Assembly: GCA_022508375.1 (NCBI GenBank)
Contig: JAFLVJ010000003.1
Span: 1-64,000, forward strand
Direction of reading: 5' to 3'
Length of the DNA: 64,000 nucleotides
Source: Clostridiales bacterium
GTDB lineage: Bacteria > Bacillota > Clostridia > Christensenellales > CAG-314
How positions within the stretch are numbered: the stretch's first letter is position 1; the number at the start of each line of letters is the position of its first letter. The notes beneath the pieces were generated by a model. The model had not been told where the DNA came from, searched no databases, and saw only the letters and a program-made list of their open reading frames with translations. Positions 58,501-64,000 of this stretch are shown one piece after another. The position numbers and the translations under genes were made by a program.

Positions 58501-61500
58501 TTGCGTCGTCGCCGATTGTAAATTCGCTGTTGCTTCTTACATATACGCCTGCGCCGTACGTTGCGCTGTTTTCAGTGATAATTGCATCTGTGTTCATAGC
58601 AAAATCACTGTCTGTCGAAATGTAAACTCCGCCGCCGTCGGTGCTTATCGCTCTGTTAGTAGCGATTGTACCACCGGTCATGGTGATATGTGCATGGCTG
58701 ATTGCGTAAACACCGCCGCCGTTACCGCTTGCAGTGTTGTCGATGATGGAGCCACCACTCATTGTGAAGGTACCTTCGGTAACGTAAACACCGCCGCCGC
58801 CTTTGCCAACGCCTCTGGATTCGTTGTTGCTGATTTCACCTGCAGTCATGGTGAGAGTGGTATTTTGTGCAAAGATACCTCCACCGTAACCGGCAGTTGC
58901 AACGTTCCTGTTGTAGATCTTGCCGCCGTCAAATGCCATTGTGGTGCCAAGAGCATATACGCCTGCGCCGTCCTGAGTTGCAGTATTGGCGAATATTTCG
59001 CCGCCGCTCATTGTGAACTTACCGCCACTTGTAAAGTAAACGCCTGCGCCGTTAGTTGCTTTGTTTTCGTTGATGGAACCGCCACTCAACGTGTAAGTGC
59101 AGTTTGTAGTAGCGAATATACCACCGCCGAGTGTTGCACTGTTGTCATTGATTACACCGTCTTTCATTGTGATGGTGCTTGTAATTGCGTACACGCCACC
59201 ACCGCTTTGTGATGCAGTGTTATCGGAAATTACGCCTTTGTTAAAGGTGAACGTGCTACCGGTTACATAGATACCGCCACCGTTTTGTGTTGCGCTATTG
59301 CCTGTTACCAATGCGTTTTCGTTCATTGTCAACGAACTACTGTTGCTAGTAACGTAGATACCGCCACCGTCGCGAGTTGCTATATTGCTGGAAACTACAG
59401 CGCCTTTGTTCATTGTGAACGCGCCGGTTTCAACATAAACACCTGCACCGTCTTGAGTTGCCCTGTTACGGGTGATTGTACTGTTTGTCATGGTAAACGT
59501 CTTACCTACGAAGTAGATACCGCCACCGTTAACTTGTGCATTGTTTTGAGAAATTTCACTATCAACCAAAGTGAAGCTTTCGCCTGCAAAGTACAATCCA
59601 CCACCGTTGTTAGATGCCGTGTTAGCGGAAATTGTCGTGCTACCGTTCATGTCGTACGAAGCACCTGTTGCTACGTAAACGCCTGCACCATCTACTGCTT
59701 CGTTGTTAAGGACCTTAGCCTTGTTGGTCGTTACAAGCAGACCGCTGTTTACGTACACACCACCGCCGTTAACGGTTGCAGTGTTGTAGGATACCGTGCT
59801 GTTGTCCAACGTGAGAGATGTTCCGTTGAAGTACACGCCACCGCCGTTAACGTCTGCATGGTTGTAAGAGATAACTGCGCCATTGTTAACAGTAATAGTT
59901 CCGCTCTTTACATACATACCACCGCCGGAGCCTGTAGCACTGTTGTTAGAGATAGAGCCGTAACTCATCTTGAACGTACTGCTGTCGAAGTACACGCCGC
60001 CACCGTCTTGAACACTACCTTCAGTCTTGTTGTACGCAATGGTACTTCTGGACATGGAGAATTCGCATTGGAACATATAAACGCCGCCACCGATACCGGT
60101 CGATGCTTTGTTACCGTCTGCTTCCTTGTCACCGCCGATGATACTGCTCGTCACAGTAAACGTGCTGTTGGTGATATAAACGCCGCCGCCTGTTACAGTT
60201 GCAGTGTTAGCGGAAACGTAACTGCTGGTAATAGTAAATTCATTACCGCTGAAATATACACCGCCACCGTTAACTTTTGCAGTATTGCCGGAGATTGTTG
60301 ATTGATTGCTTACTTCAAAGTCACCTTTTACACAGAAATATACGCCGCCGCCGCAGTTATCTGCAGTGTTGTCCGCAATTGAGCTGTTGTTCATTGTGAA
60401 CTTTGTACCGTTGAAGTGAACACCGCCGCCGTCGTGAGTTGCCTCGTTAGCGGAGATTGTCGCTTTGTTAGTCACTTCAAATGTTCCGGTTTCAAGATAA
60501 ACGCCTGCGCCATCATTTGCAGTGTTTTCGGAAATTGCGCCACCGTTCATTGTGAAAGCAACACCCTTGAAGTAAACACCGCCACCGGATTTAGTTGAAT
60601 CTGTTACATGGTTCTTAGTGATAGTGCTGTCGGTCATTGCTAATGAACCTGCAGCTACGTACACGCCGCCACCGTTACTTGTCGAAGTGTTTTCGGAAAT
60701 GGAGCTTGTTTTCAGCGTAAAGGTTGCGCCTGCTACGTTGTAATATACACCGCCGCCATATACCGTTGCTTCGTTGTAGGAAATGGATGATTTACTATCT
60801 ACTGTGAAGGTTACTCCCTTGAAGTAAACACCACCGCCCGAGTGACTTGCGCCCGTCTTGTTGTGTTCAACTTTGCTTCCGCTCATGCTTACGTCGCCTG
60901 CGTCTGCATATAGTCCGCCACCGTTGGATGCCGAAACGTTGTAAGAGAGTACGCTGGTGTTCATGGTGAACATCGAACCTGCGAAGTAAACGCCACCACC
61001 GTTATCCTGTGATTTGTTGCCCAGTTCAGCGGTCTCACCACCGATAGAGCTTTCTACCATTGTAAATAGACTACCGACGAAGTAAACGCCACCGCCGGCA
61101 CCTGTTGTAGCCGTGTTCTTTGTAATGGCTGCGCCTTCGCTCATTCTGTACGTACCGTTGAGGTCAACATACACGCCACCACCGTGAACTTTTGCTGTAT
61201 TGTGAGTAATTTCGCCGTCAATCATGGTGAACGTTCCGTCGTAGAAGTAAACGCCACCGCCGTAGTACGGAGAAATATTGTCGCTGATGGTGCTTCTGGT
61301 CATTCTGAACGTTGTTGCACTTGAGTACACACCGCCGCCTGATCTTTCATCATCGGAAACAACATTTTGCGTAATCGTGCTATCAGTCATTGTGAACGTG
61401 CTCTTGCTTACGAACACGCCGCCGCCGTTACTGGTCGATTTGTTGTAGGAGATCAAAGCCTTTTGGCTCATATCGAACGTGCCTTCGTAAACGTACACGC

Positions 61501-63280
61501 CGCCGCCTACACTGCTTATACCTTCTGTAACGTTGTGGCTGATTTCACCGGGAGTCAAAGCTTCGTCAGCATTTTCAGTGTCAACGCCCTTCATGATGAA
61601 GGTACCGCGGTCAACATAAACACCGCCGCCCGCCTTGGATTGATCTTTAATTTTGTTATAGTTGATTTCGCCATCGGTCATTGTGAATCTACCGCCGTCA
61701 ACGTAAACGCCGCCGCCGGAACCTGTAGCCGTGTTGTAATCGATAGCTACGTCGATTGCATCAAATGAACCCTTGACATAAACACCGCCGCCGCCAAGAG
61801 CGCCGTCAGTTGCAATGTTCTCTTTGATTACGCCTTTAACCATTCCGAATCCGCCTTGGTTGACGTAAACACCACCGCCGGTTTTTGCCTCGTTGTAGGA
61901 AATGGAGCTATTGCCTTCCACTTTCAACGTACCGTTTTGCAGATAGATACCGCCACCGAAGTTGGAACGGGGATTTTGCGTGTCAACACCCGTCAACTTA
62001 TTGTAGTTGATTGTGCCGTTAGTTATAACGAGCTTACCGTTAACGTAGATACCGCCACCGCGTATAGCTCCCTTGTTACCATCATCTTTAGTTGTTTCTA
62101 CATTAGAGCCACCGATTGTACTGTTGTTCAACGTGAACAAATCGGAACTTGCGCCGTAGTAAACGCCACCGCCGGAGTAACCGTCAGCAGTTGTGTTACG
62201 TCTTACGACACAGTCATCCATAGTGAGAGGACCCTTAGCAACGTAAATACCGCCGCCGTCCATACTGGAGTTGTTGTCGCACACTTCGGTATTCTCAGCC
62301 ATTGTGAAAGACTTACCGCTGAAGTAAATACCGCCGCCGTTACCGATAGCTATGTTTCCTAAACGACTTGCAACGTTTTCGGCAATAAGACCGTTGCGCA
62401 GTTCAAGCGTGCTGCTATCACCGCCAACGTAAATACCGCCGCCGTCGCCAAATGCGAAGTTGTCGCAGATAGTACCCTTGTTCATAACGAAGGAGCTGTT
62501 GTCAATGCATACGCCGCCACCGTTAGATGTGTAATATGTAGAAGTTGCGGTTACTGTTCTGTTGTATGCGATTGCTCCGCCGTTCATTGTAAACGATCCG
62601 TTGGTAACATAAACGCCACCGCCGTGCTCGTTTGCTTTGTTTGTAGTTGTGTTACCGAATATTGTGCCGGCTTCCATTATCAATGTTCCGCCGCTTTGTA
62701 CGTGAACACCGCCACCGCGTTCTGCCGATCTGGAACCGGTAATGACGCCACCGTAGATTGTACCGTCTTTACCATTGGTATCAAGTTTAGCCAGGGGTTC
62801 GTCGCCGGTTACTTGCATAAGCGAAGGATATGTCAAGGAATAAGGATGCGCAGCGTTACCCCTACAGTCGTGAATAACCAACGTAGCTCCGGGAGTTACA
62901 GTGATTACCGAACCGCCCGATCCTGCGCCGCCGTTTTTACCGACGATAACGTTACCGTTAAGACACATTTCAACGTAACCTTGAATTTCCAAGTTTGCGT
63001 CCAAGTTAACGAAGTTGTCTTTAAGGTAGTAACGATAAGCGTTATTCTTGTCTGTACCACCGGTAATTTTACCGCCCGACTGTCCAATGATGTAGTTATC
63101 ACTGTGCTCCCAGTCGTGAGTGCTCGTCGAAGGCTCAATCGGTTTAATGTCACCGATTGCCAAGAAGCCACCGCCATTTGACACGTCTGTTTTGCCAAAA
63201 GTCATGACTGCTGCTACAACAAGTGCCGAGCAAAGTATTGCAACCAGCAAGCCAAGCATTAGTTTCTTAGTTCTTGTCAT
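55517..63280 (-). CDS. Giant surface beta-helix protein (2,587 aa, about 62 repeats)
   Basis: A secreted anchored protein. A signal helix (LMLGLLVAILCSALVVAAVM) is followed by a cap domain (MCLNGNVIVGK, LVIHDCRGN), then by hand count about 59 right-handed beta-helix repeats of 26-35 residues (GGGVYF-x-FTM-x-S-x-I-x-N-x-A) from about residue 185 to 1990. A second cap and three more repeats (GGGVRVETGASFNMNGG; GGGVYVARNATFAMND) follow. C-terminal modules include FTSDDDTREVRLYDE and two CxxC repeats (FTCTVCEGVIKTEAIAKL; FTCELCGDTRTESIDK), then the anchor (VSLGAVALVGIGVAIWLII) and RRKKKAA. Clear SD (GAGGT) before the ATG and a consensus promoter about 180 bp upstream. Repeat DNA is diverged, so exact DNA tandem repeats are not obvious. 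Adhesion is inferred. Confidence 0.85.
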   Translation of the reverse strand: MTRTKKLMLGLLVAILCSALVVAAVMTFGKTDVSNGGGFLAIGDIKPIEPSTSTHDWEHSDNYIIGQSGGKITGGTDKNNAYRYYLKDNFVNLDANLEIQGYVEMCLNGNVIVGKNGGAGSGGSVITVTPGATLVIHDCRGNAAHPYSLTYPSLMQVTGDEPLAKLDTNGKDGTIYGGVITGSRSAERGGGVHVQSGGTLIMEAGTIFGNTTTNKANEHGGGVYVTNGSFTMNGGAIAYNRTVTATSTYYTSNGGGVCIDNSSFVMNKGTICDNFAFGDGGGIYVGGDSSTLELRNGLIAENVASRLGNIAIGNGGGIYFSGKSFTMAENTEVCDNNSSMDGGGIYVAKGPLTMDDCVVRRNTTADGYSGGGVYYGASSDLFTLNNSTIGGSNVETTKDDGNKGAIRGGGIYVNGKLVITNGTINYNKLTGVDTQNPRSNFGGGIYLQNGTLKVEGNSSISYNEAKTGGGVYVNQGGFGMVKGVIKENIATDGALGGGGVYVKGSFDAIDVAIDYNTATGSGGGVYVDGGRFTMTDGEINYNKIKDQSKAGGGVYVDRGTFIMKGVDTENADEALTPGEISHNVTEGISSVGGGVYVYEGTFDMSQKALISYNKSTSNGGGVFVSKSTFTMTDSTITQNVVSDDERSGGGVYSSATTFRMTRSTISDNISPYYGGGVYFYDGTFTMIDGEITHNTAKVHGGGVYVDLNGTYRMSEGAAITKNTATTGAGGGVYFVGSLFTMVESSIGGETAELGNKSQDNGGGVYFAGSMFTMNTSVLSYNVSASNGGGLYADAGDVSMSGSKVEHNKTGASHSGGGVYFKGVTFTVDSKSSISYNEATVYGGGVYYNVAGATFTLKTSSISENTSTSNGGGVYVAAGSLAMTDSTITKNHVTDSTKSGGGVYFKGVAFTMNGGAISENTANDGAGVYLETGTFEVTNKATISANEATHDGGGVHFNGTKFTMNNSSIADNTADNCGGGVYFCVKGDFEVSNQSTISGNTAKVNGGGVYFSGNEFTITSSYVSANTATVTGGGVYITNSTFTVTSSIIGGDKEADGNKASTGIGGGVYMFQCEFSMSRSTIAYNKTEGSVQDGGGVYFDSSTFKMSYGSISNNSATGSGGGMYVKSGTITVNNGAVISYNHADVNGGGVYFNGTSLTLDNSTVSYNTATVNGGGVYVNSGLLVTTNKAKVLNNEAVDGAGVYVATGASYDMNGSTTISANTASNNGGGLYFAGESFTLVDSEISQNNAQVNGGGIYFVGKTFTMTNSTITRNRATQDGAGVYVETGAFTMNKGAVVSSNIATRDGGGIYVTSNSSSLTMNENALVTGNSATQNGGGIYVTGSTFTFNKGVISDNTASQSGGGVYAITSTITMKDGVINDNSATLGGGIFATTNCTYTLSGGSINENKATNGAGVYFTSGGKFTMSGGEIFANTATQDGAGVYALGTTMAFDGGKIYNRNVATAGYGGGIFAQNTTLTMTAGEISNNESRGVGKGGGGVYVTEGTFTMSGGSIIDNTASGNGGGVYAISHAHITMTGGTIATNRAISTDGGGVYISTDSDFAMNTDAIITENSATYGAGVYVRSNSEFTIGDDAIVSGNTASLNGGGVMITDSSRLIISGGSISGNTASSLGGGVYATDENCSITMNGGVISNNTLTAASSTGGGVYLVQGTFTMNKGEIFGNKSNTGAGVYIYGSTGSTGSITKGTLFMNSSDAKVYNNTATQDGAGVYIYDGALTMKDGEITGNISGGNGGAVYNYHGKFVMETGTITKNQAAKDGGAVYVVYGGTFTMKGGSLAGNTSVNGGGVYIVSTGSFEMSGGTINKNHISGNGGGVYVDGEFKVSNNPKIIDNDINNVYLPNGKLIIVAGEMKDGASIGVKLEIGSDIFTKDWIQKGENRTYNYFTSDDDTREVRLYDEDQLAIVYVHTEGHTKEFIQLLKGYTTFSGDGYYYLEDKEFISDLSIGTRATVELCLNDHTLRGSGFTSVITVQGKFALHDCGEKGLITGGDRTENGGGVRVETGASFNMNGGTIKDNYATYGGGVYVARNATFAMNDMSVITGNRATSGGGIYNMGSFSVNGASQVVGNQGSNVYLTSGTIIDVQGALEFKGVNARIGVTMQDTKGIFTVHYERPGNTSENFTEYFFADNRNDLSYVNGEVNITEIHTHKMNDWSMVGEASATEARQQTRDCLVVGIDKCPYVENRVLAIDSFEVKSWDAISAKDTVLTNVVLLVKYIAQDGSSDEVEEYITLAVFRIATSDFRTNGKYMTVNETSVRVSYTVGGVTKYLPITVEVNALTNADTAFEGTYSREGWHENQEPAAETGITVTVEKAVIRYYKNADGTGDYITVIHTQTPAGIYYAYVVVVGDEDYVEEAKTYLGSFEITPHIWNDAEWAYDDEKHYNACTVDGCDVQLSAAHSTDDEDYKSAVNHDLSGHWLVCNECGYHYKAVEHKWDELAWQKGEANHYKQCEVCGQINAEEHVSDGGKVTKEATCHEEGVRTFTCTVCEGVIKTEAIAKLEHVWGEGVVTEKATQFKEGELTFTCELCGDTRTESIDKIFPWLPVSLGAVALVGIGVAIWLIIRRKKKAA

Positions 63281-63407
63281 TGTTATTTTACCTCGTAAAA
63301 TTCAAATTTAACTGAAACATGCAACAAAAGGACACACAACGCCCCTTGTGTTATCCCAAAATATCAAAATTACGCAACGCCTCTTGAGTAACCTTGATCT
63401 ATTCAAC

Positions 63408-63436
63408 TCGTTGCACTCGTTCGTTCAGTGCAACCA
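63408..63436. other. Leader hairpin of the giant surface gene
   Basis: TTGCAC pairs with GTGCAA across about 11 nt, just after the predicted transcription start (near 63432). A second small hairpin, ACACAA-CGCCCC-TTGTGT, lies near 63334-63352. The leader of about 150 nt is otherwise without a recognised element. Confidence 0.45.
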
Positions 63437-63438
63437 CA

Positions 63439-63467
63439 CTATACTGCAAAAATTAACTTGTGTCAAG
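63439..63467 (-). promoter_or_regulatory. Promoter of the giant surface gene
   Basis: TTGACA (63462-63467), 17-bp spacer, TATAGT (63439-63444) on the minus strand, close to full consensus. It would transcribe a leader of about 150 nt ahead of the ATG at 63280. Confidence 0.75.
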
Positions 63468-63479
63468 TTTTTTTTGTAA

Positions 63480-63840
63480 AAAACTGTAAAAAATAGGAAA
63501 AATCCCAGTCATATTTATTTTTTCGCCCATATGTAAAAAAAATCGCACCCCATGTCAATATTGGCGCATACGCGCACACGTAGTATAAAATACACGCGCA
63601 AAAGTGGTCTTGTAATATATATACTGTATTCACGCGCGCGCATGTATATGCACTCATGAGATACACTTTCGCGCATATATAAGGATAATTACCACTCCGA
63701 CCTTGTCTCGAAGTCTTATCAATCCACGTTATTGCTATTTATCGAGCTGCCTACGCGTATGATTGACTAAAAAATACACCCACTTTACCATGAAATATCG
63801 ACTTGGGATACGAAAAACAGAAATATAATGCAAAATAAAA
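63480..63840. other. AT-rich intergenic stretch with alternating purine-pyrimidine tract
   Basis: No gene is supported in 63480-63840. The sequence holds a strictly alternating pyrimidine-purine run of 23 bp at 63631-63653 (CACGCGCGCGCATGTATATG then CAC) and shorter ones near 63568-63598 and 63671-63683, with GC-rich CGCG cores in an AT-rich background. Confidence 0.6.
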
Positions 63841-63872
63841 CAAAAAATACCCTCCCGAAAAAGGAGGGTATT
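63841..63872 (-). terminator. Terminator of the gene ending at 63908
   Basis: ATACCCTCC (63848-63856) pairs with GGAGGGTAT (63863-63871) and is followed on the minus strand by six T. Confidence 0.88.
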
Positions 63873-63907
63873 ATGTTGTTAAATTGACTGTGTTAGTTGT
63901 AGGTTTC

Positions 63908-64000
63908 TTATTCGAGACCGTCCAAAAGCTTGCGAATTTCGTCCACGAATTCGTCGTTGTCGCCTTGGCTGTTTTTACGTATTTCTTCGATGCGACGCAT
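63908..64000 (-). CDS. C-terminal end of a minus-strand gene (partial)
   Basis: The open frame to the right edge encodes MRRIEEIRKNSQGDNDEFVD then EIRKLLDGLE-stop, 30 residues, on the minus strand. It may be the end of a longer gene cut by the window edge, since no SD can be seen beyond the edge. A good terminator lies right after its stop. Charged and helical; family not recognised. Confidence 0.6.
   Translation of the reverse strand: MRRIEEIRKNSQGDNDEFVDEIRKLLDGLE

Noticed and set aside
55700-63200. Possible CRISPR array or exact DNA tandem repeats in the giant repeat gene
   Set aside because: Protein repeats recur every 80-110 bp, but the DNA copies diverge, are in frame and have no constant repeat with unique spacers.
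48884-63280. Sortase anchoring of the surface proteins
   Set aside because: No LPxTG-like motif lies before the C-terminal helix; the tails end in a membrane helix plus basic residues only.

Overview
The window reads as a chromosome segment of a gut-type member of the Clostridia (Firmicutes). The evidence is conserved gene order (pgk-tpiA-gpmI-secG-rnr-smpB, and mrnC-rlmB-sigH-like-dnaX-ybaB-recR-rqcP), Shine-Dalgarno (SD)-led starts including several TTG and GTG starts, Gram-positive lipoprotein signals, and surface proteins that end in a membrane helix plus a basic tail. The standard genetic code fits. Most genes lie on the minus strand, and the window starts inside the 5' end of a minus-strand 16S rRNA gene.

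Layout. 1-360: 16S 5' end and its promoter. 360-2,800: LURP-one/tubby-like protein, small membrane protein plus membrane-tethered HTH regulator, Nudix-ASCH fusion. 2,888-6,755: EF-G paralogue with an odd leader element, a MurI-like protein without its cysteines, and ribosomal protein S20 with a long tail. 6,846-12,452: very large DUF4011-type superfamily I helicase. 12,550-12,880: tRNA-Thr(CGT) with a broken tandem copy. 13,038-23,977: three large lipoproteins (InlB-type and GLUG-like repeats). 24,344-31,716: Na/phosphate symporter, a TetR-controlled ABC exporter and a second three-gene ABC exporter. 31,895-32,499: two tandem small HTH genes. 32,575-40,040: glycolysis/SecG/RNase R/SmpB operon behind a consensus promoter. 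40,261-48,756: glycosyltransferase, ferritin-like protein, IspDF, and the recombination/replication/translation housekeeping operon. 48,884-63,280: four surface proteins, three of them polymorphic right-handed beta-helix proteins (up to 2,587 residues) and one 'empty' version with only signal and anchor. 63,908-64,000: 3' end or whole of a further minus-strand reading frame.

The least ordinary features are (1) a family of at least eight intergenic inverted-repeat elements between 28.7 and 48.2 kb, in two subfamilies that share one core and whose ends supply the stop codons of neighbouring genes; (2) a separate 281-bp element with 26-bp inverted ends inside the EF-G paralogue leader; (3) a decayed tRNA-Thr copy interrupted by two palindromic inserts; and (4) the 15-kb beta-helix surface locus with its giant protein of about 62 repeats. 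No CRISPR array, transposase gene, integrase or prophage was seen. All functional calls come from reading motifs, not from database searches.
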